This document shows, piece after piece, positions 1 to 7,922 of a DNA stretch of 64,000 nucleotides. Numbering within the stretch: position 1 is the stretch's first letter; the number at the start of each line of letters is the position of its first letter. The stretch lies in NCBI RefSeq assembly GCF_013041615.1, contig NZ_JABEPQ010000001.1, positions 1,542,976 through 1,606,975 on the forward strand, written 5' to 3'. A program made the translations under genes and the position numbers. The notes beneath the pieces were generated by a model. That model was not told where the DNA came from, ran no database searches, and saw only the letters and a program-made list of their open reading frames with translations. The DNA comes from Knoellia koreensis. GTDB lineage: Bacteria > Actinomycetota > Actinomycetes > Actinomycetales > Dermatophilaceae.

Positions 1-784
1 TCGGCGACTCGCCGCACACCGGGCAGTCCGGGTCGGCCCGCACGGTGAGGCTGTCCCAGCTCTGGCGCAGCGCGTCGTGCACGAGCAGCCGTCCCACCAG
101 CGGCTCACCCTCACCGGTGATGAGCTTGACCGCCTCGGTCACCTGCACCGACCCGATCGACGCACACAACGCCCCGAGCACACCGCCGGTGGCGCACGAC
201 GGCACGGCATCGGGCGGCGGCGGGTCCGGGAAGACGCACCGGTAGCACGGCCCCACCCCGGCGAACCACACCGACACCTGCCCGTCGAACCGGTAGATCG
301 ACCCCCACACGTGCGGCAGCCCCAGCAGCACACAGGCGTCGTTGACCAAATACCGCGTCGCAAAGTTGTCGGCCCCGTCGAGGACCACGTCGTAGTCGGC
401 GAGGATCTCCAGGGCGTTGTCGGCCGAGAGCCGCACGTCGTGCCGCACGACCTGCACGAGCGGGTTGACCCCGGCGACGGTCTCGGCAGCCGACTCGGTC
501 TTGCGCCGCCCGACGTCCTTGACGCCATGGACCACCTGGCGCTGCAGGTTCGAGGCGTCCACCACGTCGTCGTCGACCACACCGATCGTGCCGACACCGG
601 CCGCCGCGAGGTAGAGCAGGGCGGGCGACCCGAGGCCACCGGCACCCACGACGAGCACCCGCGCGTTGGCCAGCCGGCGCTGCCCCTCGAGGCCGATCTG
701 CGGCAGCAGGATGTGCCTGGCGTAGCGCGCCTTCTGCTCGGCGGTCAGCTCGGGGCCGGGCGACACCAGCGGTGGAATGCCCAT
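1..784 (-). CDS. moeZ: MoeB/MoeZ-type adenylyltransferase (ThiF family), 3' end cut off by window edge
   Basis: Activates the C-terminus of a small ubiquitin-like sulfur carrier (MoaD/ThiS type) by adenylation, for molybdopterin, thiamine or cysteine sulfur transfer. The ATG at 784 gives MGIPPLVSPGPEL, followed by the Rossmann nucleotide loop VVGAGGLGSP (about residues 45-54), VDDDVVDASNLQRQ and the acidic DGADNF segment. Zinc-type cysteine pairs are visible in GPCYRCVFPDPP and DCPVCGE close to position 1. Actinobacterial MoeZ continues into a rhodanese domain, but that part lies outside the window, so MoeB and MoeZ cannot be separated. Divergent from the TetR gene at 893 with a shared 108 bp regulatory region. 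Family assignment is firm; the exact carrier partner is not known. Confidence 0.88.
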   Translation of the reverse strand, partial: MGIPPLVSPGPELTAEQKARYARHILLPQIGLEGQRRLANARVLVVGAGGLGSPALLYLAAAGVGTIGVVDDDVVDASNLQRQVVHGVKDVGRRKTESAAETVAGVNPLVQVVRHDVRLSADNALEILADYDVVLDGADNFATRYLVNDACVLLGLPHVWGSIYRFDGQVSVWFAGVGPCYRCVFPDPPPPDAVPSCATGGVLGALCASIGSVQVTEAVKLITGEGEPLVGRLLVHDALRQSWDSLTVRADPDCPVCGESP

Positions 785-793
785 GGACGTCAC

Positions 794-821
794 GGTACCC
801 GCGCGTATACCCGTGCGTACC
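794..821. promoter_or_regulatory. 28 bp dyad between divergent moeZ and tetR, candidate TetR operator
   Basis: GGTAC (794-798) and GTACC (817-821) are the outer arms of an imperfect dyad centred on a TATA step (806-809), with matching CGCG/CGTG inner halves. It lies 10 bp upstream of the moeZ start and 72 bp upstream of the tetR start, where an autoregulating TetR dimer would be expected to bind. Two CCATGG palindromes (781-786, 820-825) flank it. Assignment to this regulator is inference from position and symmetry. Confidence 0.4.
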
Positions 822-892
822 ATGGCCCCGACACCGCCGTCCCGGCCCACCGGCCGACGCCACGACGTGACGGCTCGACCAGAGAGGCACCC

Positions 893-1555
893 ATGTCGCT
901 CGCCGACCAGCGCACCGAGTCCGGATCCCGCCAGCCGGGCCAGCGCATGCCCCGCTCCGCACGCCGGGCCCAGCTGCTCGACGCCGCACAGGCCGCGTTC
1001 GTCGAGTCCGGTTACCACGCCGCCGCCATGGACGACATCGCCGACCGCGCGGGCGTTTCCAAACCCGTTCTCTACCAACATTTCCCGGGCAAGCTCGAGC
1101 TCTACCTCGCGCTGCTCGACAAGCACAGCGAAGCCCTCGAGGAGCTCGTGCGCGAGGCGCTGGCCGAGACGAGCGACAACAAGGAACGCGTCTACGCCAC
1201 CATCAACGCCTACTTCGACTTCGTGGCGCGCGACGGCGCGGCGTTCCGCCTCATCTTCGAGTCCGACCTCACCAACGAGTCGCTCGTGCGCAACCGGCTC
1301 GACGCGGTCGGCCTCGTCTGCGCGGAGATGGTCGCCGAGGTCATCGCCGAGGACACCGGGCTCACCGACGAGGACGCCTCGCTGCTCGGCATGTCCCTCA
1401 CCGGCATGGCGCAGGTCGCTGCCCGGCACTGGCTCGCCCAGGGCTCGGAGGTCCCCAAGGAGGAGGCGGCCCGGCTCGTGGGCGCGCTCGCGTGGCGGGG
1501 CCTCGGCTCGTTCCCCAAGGTGGGCGGGGAAGGAACCGACGCACCCGCTCGTTAG
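893..1555 (+). CDS. TetR/AcrR family transcriptional regulator
   Basis: A 220-residue one-component regulator. The N-terminal DNA-binding domain is clear: RAQLLDAAQAAFVESGYHAA, then AMDDIADRAGVSKPVLYQHF as helix-turn-helix with the usual YQHFPGK recognition-helix end (about residues 45-70). The C-terminal two thirds is all-helical and would be the ligand and dimer domain; no ligand can be inferred. I chose the ATG at 893 because the longer upstream reading frame is low-complexity and reads through the moeZ promoter region. It precedes DUF3107 by 61 bp on the same strand and is divergent from moeZ. The same order (moeB1, TetR, DUF3107) is known from M. tuberculosis Rv3206c-Rv3208A. Confidence 0.9.
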   Translation: MSLADQRTESGSRQPGQRMPRSARRAQLLDAAQAAFVESGYHAAAMDDIADRAGVSKPVLYQHFPGKLELYLALLDKHSEALEELVREALAETSDNKERVYATINAYFDFVARDGAAFRLIFESDLTNESLVRNRLDAVGLVCAEMVAEVIAEDTGLTDEDASLLGMSLTGMAQVAARHWLAQGSEVPKEEAARLVGALAWRGLGSFPKVGGEGTDAPAR

Positions 1556-1569
1556 GTTGGTGCACTCAC

Positions 1570-1589
1570 GCACGCGGTATGCCGCGTGC
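1570..1589. repeat. 20 bp perfect hairpin containing the GTATGCCG word
   Basis: GCACGCGG (1570-1577) and CCGCGTGC (1582-1589) pair perfectly around a TATG loop. It sits between the tetR stop and the DUF3107 start. It shows that the genome-wide word CGGTATGCCG is itself a mini-hairpin (CGG-TATG-CCG), here extended to an 8 bp stem. Confidence 0.7.
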
Positions 1590-1616
1590 CCAGCTTCGAG
1601 AAGGAAGGCCACCGCT

Positions 1617-1841
1617 GTGGAGGTCAAGATCGGCGTCCAGAACGTCGCCCGCGAGATCACCTTCGACACCGACGCCAGCGCCGAGGAGGTCGCGGCTGCC
1701 GTGACCGCCGCGGTCGAGAAGGGCAGCGCCCTGACGCTGACCGGCGAGAAGGGTCGTCAGCTGCTCGTCCCGGCGGGCGTCATCGGCTACGTCCAGCTCG
1801 GCGAGACCGAGAAGCGCGGCGTGGGCTTCGGCAACATCTGA
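1617..1841 (+). CDS. DUF3107 small conserved actinobacterial protein
   Basis: A 74-residue protein beginning VEVKIGVQNVAREI and ending RGVGFGNI, full length for DUF3107 (M. tuberculosis Rv3208A, TB9.4). The GTG at 1617 follows a good GAAGGAAGG ribosome-binding site. The predicted fold is a short strand, an acidic helix (ASAEEVAAAVTAAVEKG) and more strands; there is no signal peptide or membrane segment. Function is unknown. The constant pairing with a TetR gene, seen here too, suggests co-transcription (61 bp gap). Confidence 0.85.
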   Translation: MEVKIGVQNVAREITFDTDASAEEVAAAVTAAVEKGSALTLTGEKGRQLLVPAGVIGYVQLGETEKRGVGFGNI

Positions 1842-2044
1842 CCGATCCTGTTATGGTCGTCCGCGCATTGCCGGTGGAACCGCTTGCACGGCTCTGACCT
1901 GCAGGTTTACCCACCGGTTGTCATCAGTCCGTGACCCACGGTGCGGCATGTCTTCCGTGCAAAAAGCGTGCGGGGCGTGTTGAGTGGGTAATGCACGGCA
2001 TCGGGTACTTCGTGTCTCGAAACATCACGAAAGTGAGGCAACAA

Positions 2045-2308
2045 GTGGAGATCATCGGTCTCATCATCGCCGGCGCCATCATCGGTGCACTGGCCAAGCT
2101 GGTCATGCCGGGCAAGCAGGCCGGCGGCATCATCGTCACCATCATCCTGGGCATCCTCGGGGTCCTGATCGGCTACTACCTGGCCGCAGCCCTCGGCGTC
2201 GCCGCCACCTCCGGCATCGACTGGATCCGCTGGATCATCAGCATCATCGTCGCGGTGGTCCTCATCGCGATCTACGGTGCGGTGACGGGTCGACGCAGCA
2301 ACGTCTGA
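2045..2308 (+). CDS. GlsB/YeaQ/YmgE family stress-response membrane protein
   Basis: An 87-residue integral membrane protein. Glycine-rich helices EIIGLIIAGAIIGALAKLV, then GGIIVTIILGILGVLIGYY, then WIRWIISIIVAVVLIAIYG match the transglycosylase-associated (Tag) family of three-helix proteins induced by general stress. The family's biochemical role is unresolved. I chose the GTG at 2045 behind GTGAGGCAAC; in-frame ATGs at 1931 and 1991 would add a polar N-terminal extension not seen in the family. It stands alone in a roughly 200 bp upstream gap, followed directly by a strong terminator. Confidence 0.85.
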   Translation: MEIIGLIIAGAIIGALAKLVMPGKQAGGIIVTIILGILGVLIGYYLAAALGVAATSGIDWIRWIISIIVAVVLIAIYGAVTGRRSNV

Positions 2309-2328
2309 CGCGCCACACGGCATACCGG

Positions 2329-2364
2329 AAGGGCCGGCTCCCCACGCGGGGGCCGGCCCTTTCC
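2329..2364 (+). terminator. Rho-independent-like terminator of the GlsB gene
   Basis: AAGGGCCGGC (2329-2338) pairs with GCCGGCCCTT (2352-2361), with an additional CCCC/GGGG inner stem and a short T-rich tail. It lies 20 bp after the GlsB stop and 35 bp before the end of the convergent ferritin-like gene, so it may serve both strands. Confidence 0.8.
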
Positions 2365-2398
2365 ATGCGTGCCGCACGCTGTCCCTCGTGCGCCCCCT

Positions 2399-3091
2399 TC
2401 ACGCGGCGAGGCCGAGGCGTCCCATCCGGCGGGTGTGCTCGTCGGTGAGCCGGGCGAACATGCGGCCCAGCTCGGCGAGGTCGGCGCTGGGCCGGTCGGG
2501 CGCACCCACGCCACCCACGAGCAGCGAGGACAACGCGTCGCGCTCGACCGCGACCTGCTGCGCCTGCGACAGCGCCTCCCCCACGAGCCGGCGGCCCCAC
2601 AGCGCCAGCCGACCGGCGATCTTCGGGTCGGTCTTGATGGCCTCCCGCACGACCTTGACGACGAACTCGGCCTGCCCGACGTCCTGCATCGCGGAGTGGA
2701 CGAGGTCGCGGGTCGAGGGGTCCACGTAAGCCGCGATCTCGCGGTAGAAGTCGGTCGCGATGCCGTCGCCGACATAGGCCTTGACCAGGCCCTCGAGCCA
2801 GGTGCTGGGCCGGGTGCGCTCGTGGAACGCGTCGACCGCCGCCACGAACGGCGCCATCGCCTGCTCCGGGTCGATCCCCATCTCCGACAGCCGGGCGACG
2901 AGCATCTCGTAGTGCCGGAACTCCCCCACCGCGAGCGCCGCGACCGACGCCTTGAGCGGCTGGGTCGGCGACACGTCGGCGTCGGCGGCGAGGCGCATGA
3001 ATGCCGTGAGCTCGCCGTACGCGAGCGCGCCCAGCAGGTCTCCCACGGCCTCGCGGTACTGCGGGTCAGCGAGCCAGTCCTCGGTCGTCAT
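2399..3091 (-). CDS. Ferritin-like fold protein (MiaE-like)
   Basis: A 230-residue helical protein. The segments AYGELTAFMRLA, AVGEFRHYEMLVARL (ExxH) and QAEFVVKVVREA supply the glutamates and histidine of a diiron four-helix bundle. The domain resembles the tRNA-hydroxylase-like ferritin group found next to rhlE in actinobacteria (M. tuberculosis Rv3210c). The reaction is unknown. The ATG at 3091 gives MTTEDWLADPQYREAV; the frame further upstream runs through the 3127-3154 hairpin and was rejected. Convergent with GlsB and divergent from the helicase at 3337. Confidence 0.75.
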   Translation of the reverse strand: MTTEDWLADPQYREAVGDLLGALAYGELTAFMRLAADADVSPTQPLKASVAALAVGEFRHYEMLVARLSEMGIDPEQAMAPFVAAVDAFHERTRPSTWLEGLVKAYVGDGIATDFYREIAAYVDPSTRDLVHSAMQDVGQAEFVVKVVREAIKTDPKIAGRLALWGRRLVGEALSQAQQVAVERDALSSLLVGGVGAPDRPSADLAELGRMFARLTDEHTRRMGRLGLAA

Positions 3092-3126
3092 GGCGCCAAC
3101 CCTAGGGGGCACCTCGGTGAGGCGTC

Positions 3127-3154
3127 GGTATGCCGCGGGGGCACGCGGCATACC
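3127..3154. repeat. Inverted pair of the GTATGCCG word, 11 bp stem
   Basis: GGTATGCCGCG (3127-3137) and CGCGGCATACC (3144-3154) form a perfect stem with a GGGGCA loop. Unlike most hairpins here it lies between divergent genes (ferritin-like and helicase), so a pure terminator role is unlikely. The remainder of the 245 bp gap (3092-3336) shows no other clear element. Confidence 0.75.
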
Positions 3155-3336
3155 CCCTCACCACCGCGGGTGGTCGGGACCGGCGCCCCGCACCGGTAGA
3201 CTGACGAGGTCAACGGTGCCCGGTCGGCACGAATCTGCGGCGGACCCGACGTCCGCGCCCCCTTGAGAAGACCTCCGATCGGCCCACAGCGTGCGCGCTG
3301 CGCCCCTTGCCGGCGCGCCCCGATCGAGAGAACTCC

Positions 3337-4890
3337 ATGACCGACCAGACCATCACGTCCAGCGAGCCCGTGCCCGCCGAGACGACCTTCGCCGACTTCG
3401 ACATCCACCCCGACATCGTCGCCGCCCTGCGGGACGCCGGGATCGTGACGCCCTTCCCCATCCAGGCCATGACGCTGCCCGTGGCGCTGTCCGGCCACGA
3501 CATCATCGGCCAGGCCAAGACGGGCACCGGCAAGACGCTGGGCTTCGGCGTGCCGATGCTCAACCGCACCATCGCCCGCGGTGACGACGCCTGGGACTCC
3601 TACGCCTACGCCGGCAAGCCGCAGGCCCTGGCCGTCGCACCGACCCGTGAGCTCGCCGTCCAGGTGGCCGGCGACCTCGAGCGCGCCGGCAAGAAGCGCG
3701 GCATCCGCGTCCTCACCGTCTACGGCGGCCGCGCCTACGAGCCGCAGATCGACACCCTGAAGAAGGGCGTCGAGGTCGTCGTCGGCACCCCGGGCCGGCT
3801 CATCGACCTGGCCCAGCAGGGTCACCTCGACCTGTCGCACGTCAAGTCCGTCGTGCTCGACGAGGCCGACGAGATGCTCGACCTCGGCTTCCTGCCCGAC
3901 GTCGAGAAGCTCCTCGCGATGACGCCCGGCTCGCGCCAGACGATGCTGTTCTCGGCCACCATGCCGGGCGCCGTCGTCGCGCTGGCCCGCCGCTACATGA
4001 GCCAGCCGACGCACATCCGCGCGATGGGTGACGACCAGGAGAACGCCCACACCGTCAAGGCGATCGAGCAGTTCGTCTACCGCGCCCACGCGATGGACAA
4101 GGTCGAGATGCTGGCCCGCATGCTCCAGGCCAAGGACCGCGGGCTCACCATCATCTTCAGCCGCACCAAGCGGACCGCGGCCAAGGTCGCGGACGAGCTG
4201 ACCGAGCGCGGGTTCGCCGCGGCCGCGATCCACGGCGACCTCGGCCAGGGCGCGCGCGAGCAGGCGCTGCGCGCGTTCCGCAACGGCAAGGTCGACATCC
4301 TCGTCGCCACCGATGTCGCGGCCCGCGGCATCGACGTCGAGAACGTCACCCACGTCGTCAACTACCAGTGCCCCGAGGACGAGAAGACCTACGTGCACCG
4401 CATCGGCCGCACCGGCCGCGCGGGCAACACCGGCATCGCCGTCACCTTCGTCGACTGGGACGACATGCCCCGCTGGGGCCTCATCAACAAGGTGCTCGAC
4501 CTCGGCATCCCCGAGCCGGAAGAGACCTACTCCTCCTCCGACCACTTCTACGAGCAGCTCGACATCCCGCGCGAGGCCAAGGGTCGGCTCCCCAAGTCGG
4601 CGCAGAAGCTCGCCGGCCTGGACGCCGAGGTGCTCGAGGACCTCGGCGAGACCGGCAAGTCCAGCGGTCGTCGGCCGCAGGGCGGTGGCCGGTCCGGTCG
4701 CGGCCAGGGCGGCCGCGACGGTGGCCGTGACGGCGGACGTGAGGGTGGCAACCGCAGTGGCGGTCGCGACGGCGGTCGCCGCCCGCAGGCCGGAAGCGAG
4801 TCCGGTGAGGGCTCGGCCAAGCCGCGTCGCAACCGCAACCGCCGCCGCACCCGCGGCGGCAAGCCGGCCGGCGAGTCCACCCAGGGCTGA
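3337..4890 (+). CDS. DEAD/DEAH-box ATP-dependent RNA helicase with RGG-rich tail
   Basis: A 517-residue RhlE/DeaD-type helicase. All core motifs are visible in order: AKTGTGKT (motif I), PTRELA (Ia), TPGRLI (Ib), VLDEADEM (II), FSATMP (III), IIFSRTKRTA (IV), VATDVAARGID (V) and HRIGRTGRAG (VI). From about residue 430 it becomes a disordered Gly/Arg/Asp tail (GGRDGGRDGGREGG), typical of RNA-chaperone helicases acting on structured or cold-stabilised RNA and on ribosome assembly. The ATG at 3337 follows GAGAG. It ends before a bidirectional hairpin terminator shared with the convergent parA gene. Confidence 0.95.
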   Translation: MTDQTITSSEPVPAETTFADFDIHPDIVAALRDAGIVTPFPIQAMTLPVALSGHDIIGQAKTGTGKTLGFGVPMLNRTIARGDDAWDSYAYAGKPQALAVAPTRELAVQVAGDLERAGKKRGIRVLTVYGGRAYEPQIDTLKKGVEVVVGTPGRLIDLAQQGHLDLSHVKSVVLDEADEMLDLGFLPDVEKLLAMTPGSRQTMLFSATMPGAVVALARRYMSQPTHIRAMGDDQENAHTVKAIEQFVYRAHAMDKVEMLARMLQAKDRGLTIIFSRTKRTAAKVADELTERGFAAAAIHGDLGQGAREQALRAFRNGKVDILVATDVAARGIDVENVTHVVNYQCPEDEKTYVHRIGRTGRAGNTGIAVTFVDWDDMPRWGLINKVLDLGIPEPEETYSSSDHFYEQLDIPREAKGRLPKSAQKLAGLDAEVLEDLGETGKSSGRRPQGGGRSGRGQGGRDGGRDGGREGGNRSGGRDGGRRPQAGSESGEGSAKPRRNRNRRRTRGGKPAGESTQG

Positions 4891-4931
4891 AGCGAGGCAG
4901 CCGCGGGGCCGGACTCCGCGGCATACGCCGA

Positions 4932-4999
4932 CACAACGGCGGTTGCGCGACAAACCCTGGAGCAATTGCTCGGGGGTGGGCCGCGCAACCGCCGTTGTG
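4932..4999. terminator. Bidirectional hairpin terminator between helicase and parA
   Basis: Two perfect 18 bp arms, 4932-4949 and 4982-4999 (CACAACGGCGGTTGCGCG and its complement), enclose a loop that contains a second palindrome, GAGCAATTGCTC (4960-4971). It fills the 126 bp between two convergent genes. There is no T-run, as is common for actinobacterial terminators. Confidence 0.75.
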
Positions 5000-5016
5000 C
5001 GTGGGCCAGCCTGCTG

Positions 5017-5796
5017 TCAGAGGCGCTTGGCGAGTGCCTGGGCGACCTCGCGGTATGCCGTGGCGCCCTTGGAGGTGCGTGACGTCGCCAGGATCGAGCG
5101 CCCCACGGCCGGTGCCTCGGCGAACCGGATCGTCTTGGGAATCGGTGGCTCGAGCACGGGCAGGTCGTAGCGCTCCCCGACGTCGGCGAGCACCTCGCGC
5201 GCGTGGTTGCTGCGACCGTCGAACAGGGTCGGCAGGATGCCGAGCACCTGGAGGTCCTTGTTGAGGATGCGCTGCACGTCGGCGACCGTGTCGAGGAGCT
5301 GGCCGACGCCGCGGTGGCTGAGCATCTCGCACGGCATGGGGATGACCAGACCGCGGGCGGCCGTGAGGGCATTGAGGGTGAGGACGCCCAGGCTCGGCGA
5401 GCAGTCGAGCAGGACGACGTCGTAGTCGTCGGCCACCTCGTCCAGGACCCCCTTGAGGACGTGCTCACGTCCGGGGCGCGGCATCAGCATCGACTCGGCG
5501 CCGGCGAGGTCGATGACGCTCGGGACGAGGTCGACCCCGTCCTCGCAGCTGACCCGCACCTCGGCGATCGTGGCCTGCCCGAGCAGCACCTCGTTGATCG
5601 AGGACTGCACCTCGTCGGGGTCGACGCCCAGGCTGAACGTCAGGCACGCCTGGGGGTCGAGGTCGACGAGCAGCACCCGTTTGCCCTGTTCGGCGAAGGC
5701 TGCGCCGAGGGACGCCACCGAGGTCGTCTTGGCGACGCCGCCCTTCTGGTTGGCCACCGCGACGACGGCCGGGGTCCTGCTACGTGTCCTCGCCAC
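5017..5796 (-). CDS. Orphan ParA/Soj-like ATPase
   Basis: A 259-residue deviant Walker A ATPase. KGGVAKTTS (about residues 19-27) is the P-loop, VDLDPQACLT the A' motif, VLLDCSPSLGVLTLNAL the Walker B region. Such proteins position DNA or protein cargo dynamically. No parB or parS cluster is nearby, so it is not the chromosomal segregation pair; M. tuberculosis has a comparable gene (Rv3213c) beside its rhlE homologue. GTG at 5796 behind AAAGGG. It is divergent from the two helix-turn-helix genes starting at 6068, sharing a 271 bp promoter region, so a functional link with them is possible but unproven. Confidence 0.85.
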   Translation of the reverse strand: MARTRSRTPAVVAVANQKGGVAKTTSVASLGAAFAEQGKRVLLVDLDPQACLTFSLGVDPDEVQSSINEVLLGQATIAEVRVSCEDGVDLVPSVIDLAGAESMLMPRPGREHVLKGVLDEVADDYDVVLLDCSPSLGVLTLNALTAARGLVIPMPCEMLSHRGVGQLLDTVADVQRILNKDLQVLGILPTLFDGRSNHAREVLADVGERYDLPVLEPPIPKTIRFAEAPAVGRSILATSRTSKGATAYREVAQALAKRL

Positions 5797-5958
5797 GGGC
5801 GACGCCCTTTCGGTGCGGGTGTGCTGGGTGCGCGCTGCAGCTCCAGTGTCGCAGGCCGGGCGACGAGCGAGGTGCCGAGGTCCCCGTCTCCCGTCCTCGC
5901 CCCCTGCGGCGGCACGTACCTCGACACCTCGCTCAGCCAGCAACCTAATGACGCGCCA

Positions 5959-6003
5959 TTCACACACCGCAGGTTCGTGTGTGAACGGCCCACGGTTAGA
6001 TTC
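5959..6003 (+). promoter_or_regulatory. Operator-like palindrome plus -10 upstream of the tandem HTH genes
   Basis: TTCACACAC (5959-5967) and GTGTGTGAA (5977-5985) are perfect 9 bp arms with a 9 bp spacer. A -10-like TAGATT follows at about 5997-6002. The dyad would cover the -35 region of a promoter for the gene at 6068, leaving a leader of about 60 nt. A symmetric site directly upstream of a predicted DNA-binding protein suggests autoregulation. Confidence 0.5.
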
Positions 6004-6067
6004 ACCCCACCATGAATGACCGGTGCTGCAGGGGTGCCGGTGACGGTGCGCGGAGCAGGGGGCGCTG

Positions 6068-6994
6068 GTGGCGGTTGTTGACGAGACCTCGGGACGGTCG
6101 GCGTTCGCCGACGACCTGCGGCAGGCAGTTGCCAACAAGGGGCTGAGCCTGCACGAGGTCCAGGCGCGGCTTGCGGAGAGCCGCGTGACCGTGAGCACGG
6201 CGACGCTGAGCTACTGGGCTACGGGGCGCAGCCAACCGCAGCGGGCCGAGTCGTTCGAGGCACTCGCCGTGCTCGAGCGTCTCCTCGACCTGCCCGCCGG
6301 CCGGCTGGTCGACCACTTCGTGCCGCCCGCCAACGACGCCCTCGCCGGGCTCGTGACCTGCGCCGACCTGCCCAGCCCGTGCACGGTGCAGGCCGCGGTT
6401 CTGGCCGAGCTGGGTTGCGCCCCACCGCTGCACGCCGTCGAGGAGGTCGTGCACCTGGCGGTCGACGTCGACGGCTCGGGTGCGACGCGGGCGATCACTG
6501 CGCGGCGGGTCATCCGCGCGCTGCGCGACGGCGTGCGCCATGTCCCGGTCCTCGCCCTGGTCAACCCGTCCGACGACGACGCACGGCCGAGCGTGGCGAA
6601 GGTTTCCGGCTGCACCGTGGGACGCACCGCTTGTCGGCCGGACGAAGGGGTCTTCGGCGCGGAGCTGCTGCTCGACCACCCCCTCGGCGAGGGTGAACGC
6701 ACCGTGATCGAGCACGAGATCGTCTACCCGTCCCAGCTGTCGGCGGGCCACTACCACGAGTACCACGCCCGGGGCCGCGTCAACGCCGCCCTGGTCTGGG
6801 TGCGGTTCGACCCGGCGCACCCGCCGCGGGCCATCCAGTCCTACCAGCGCACCATCGACGGCACCGTCATCCTGGACGGCTGGCTCGAGGACGGTTCACC
6901 GTCAGCGCACGTCTTCGAGCACCGCTTCGGGCCCGGCACGCTCGGGATCCGGTGGGAGATGGGAGATGTGAGCGAGGTCGATCGCGATGAGTGA
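6068..6994 (+). CDS. Helix-turn-helix protein with C-terminal sensor-like domain, first of a tandem pair
   Basis: A 308-residue protein. The N-terminus (about residues 10-60) is an XRE-type helix-turn-helix: LRQAVANKGLSLHEVQARL, then VSTATLSYWATGRSQPQRAE, where ATLSYWATGRS is the recognition region. The remaining 230 residues are predicted strand-rich, contain no recognisable enzyme motif, and end FGPGTLGIRWEMGD. GTG at 6068 follows GAGCAGGGGG. Its stop overlaps the start of its paralogue by 8 nt (ATGAGTGA), so the two are translationally coupled and may work as a heteromer. Not recognised beyond the DNA-binding domain. Confidence 0.7.
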   Translation: MAVVDETSGRSAFADDLRQAVANKGLSLHEVQARLAESRVTVSTATLSYWATGRSQPQRAESFEALAVLERLLDLPAGRLVDHFVPPANDALAGLVTCADLPSPCTVQAAVLAELGCAPPLHAVEEVVHLAVDVDGSGATRAITARRVIRALRDGVRHVPVLALVNPSDDDARPSVAKVSGCTVGRTACRPDEGVFGAELLLDHPLGEGERTVIEHEIVYPSQLSAGHYHEYHARGRVNAALVWVRFDPAHPPRAIQSYQRTIDGTVILDGWLEDGSPSAHVFEHRFGPGTLGIRWEMGDVSEVDRDE

Positions 6995-7922
6995 GGAGCG
7001 CTGGACCTCGGGTGACAGGTGGCCGCCGATGGGTGACCGCAGGGCAGTGCCACCGCGCGACCTCGATTTCAGCCAGGCGTTGTCGTGGGCACTCGAGCGC
7101 CGGGGCTGGAGCCTGGCCGGCCTCCGCGACCGGCTCGCAGCGCGCGGCACCCCGGTCAGCGTGGCGACGCTGAGCTACTGGCGTTCCGGTCGCAGCCAGC
7201 CCGAACGCGCGACGTCGCTCGACGCCCTCGCCGAGGTCGAGGACCTGCTGGCGCTGCGCCACGGCGAGCTGTCCGACCGACTCGGCCCCTCGCGCCGGGT
7301 GCCGCCGTCGCGCATCCCCCCGTTCGCCGGCCGGGTGGACGTCCAGCCCCTCCTCGAGGCCGCGCTGGCGGACGTGGGCTGTCCGCTGCCGCAGCCGCTG
7401 ACGGAGGAGTCGGTGCAGCACCTGCTCGAGCTCGACGCCGAAGGCATCCCCAGGACGTTGGCGTTCCGCCAGGTCATCCGGGCCATGGCCGACAACGTGG
7501 CAGCGATGCCGACCATGGTGGTCGCCCAGGAACCCGCGGGCGACGACGCGACCTTCCACGTCGTCGCGGGTGGTCACCTGGGTCGGGAGGTGCACCGGCG
7601 CGAGGACGGGATCTTCGTCGCGGAGGTCGTCTTCGACCGTCCGCTGGAGCGGGGCGAGACGACGATCGTCGAGGTGCGCATCGACCTGCCCCGTGACCTG
7701 TCCAACGATGAGTTCTACGAGGCGTATGCCGTGCGGCGGGCCGGTGAGGTGATGGTCTGCGTGCGCTTCCACCCGGACCGGATGCCGGCCACCGTGCAGC
7801 GCTACCGGGTGGTCGACAGCGTCACGATTTCGGAGGACGAGTCGCCCGTGCGCTCCACCTCACACGTCTACCTGGCTCAGGACTTCGGGCCCGGGGCGCT
7901 CGGCATCCGCTGGCGCTGGTGA
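6987..7922 (+). CDS. Helix-turn-helix protein, tandem paralogue of the preceding gene
   Basis: 311 residues, same architecture as its neighbour: helix-turn-helix (LSWALERRGWSLAGLRDRL and VSVATLSYWRSGRSQPERAT) followed by a long strand-rich domain ending FGPGALGIRWRW. The shared C-terminal FGPG.LGIRW signature and the similar middle (VRVHPDR/VWVRFDPA) show an old duplication rather than a recent one. The N-terminus is about 25 residues longer (MSEERWTSGDRWPPMGD). The 3' end overlaps the convergent RecB-like gene by 63 nt. Ligand and targets are unknown; the coupled pair could sense an envelope or DNA-related cue together with the divergent ParA, which is speculation. Confidence 0.7.
   Translation: MSEERWTSGDRWPPMGDRRAVPPRDLDFSQALSWALERRGWSLAGLRDRLAARGTPVSVATLSYWRSGRSQPERATSLDALAEVEDLLALRHGELSDRLGPSRRVPPSRIPPFAGRVDVQPLLEAALADVGCPLPQPLTEESVQHLLELDAEGIPRTLAFRQVIRAMADNVAAMPTMVVAQEPAGDDATFHVVAGGHLGREVHRREDGIFVAEVVFDRPLERGETTIVEVRIDLPRDLSNDEFYEAYAVRRAGEVMVCVRFHPDRMPATVQRYRVVDSVTISEDESPVRSTSHVYLAQDFGPGALGIRWRW

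Noticed and set aside
1931-2044. SigB-type promoter for the GlsB stress gene
   Set aside because: GGGTAA/GGGTAC -10-like strings occur, but no matching GTTT -35 at proper spacing could be found.
3088-4965. 625-codon open frame on the minus strand opposite the helicase
   Set aside because: Low-complexity Ala/Gly/Arg/Val translation with no motif, antisense to a perfect DEAD-box protein; a GC-rich shadow frame.
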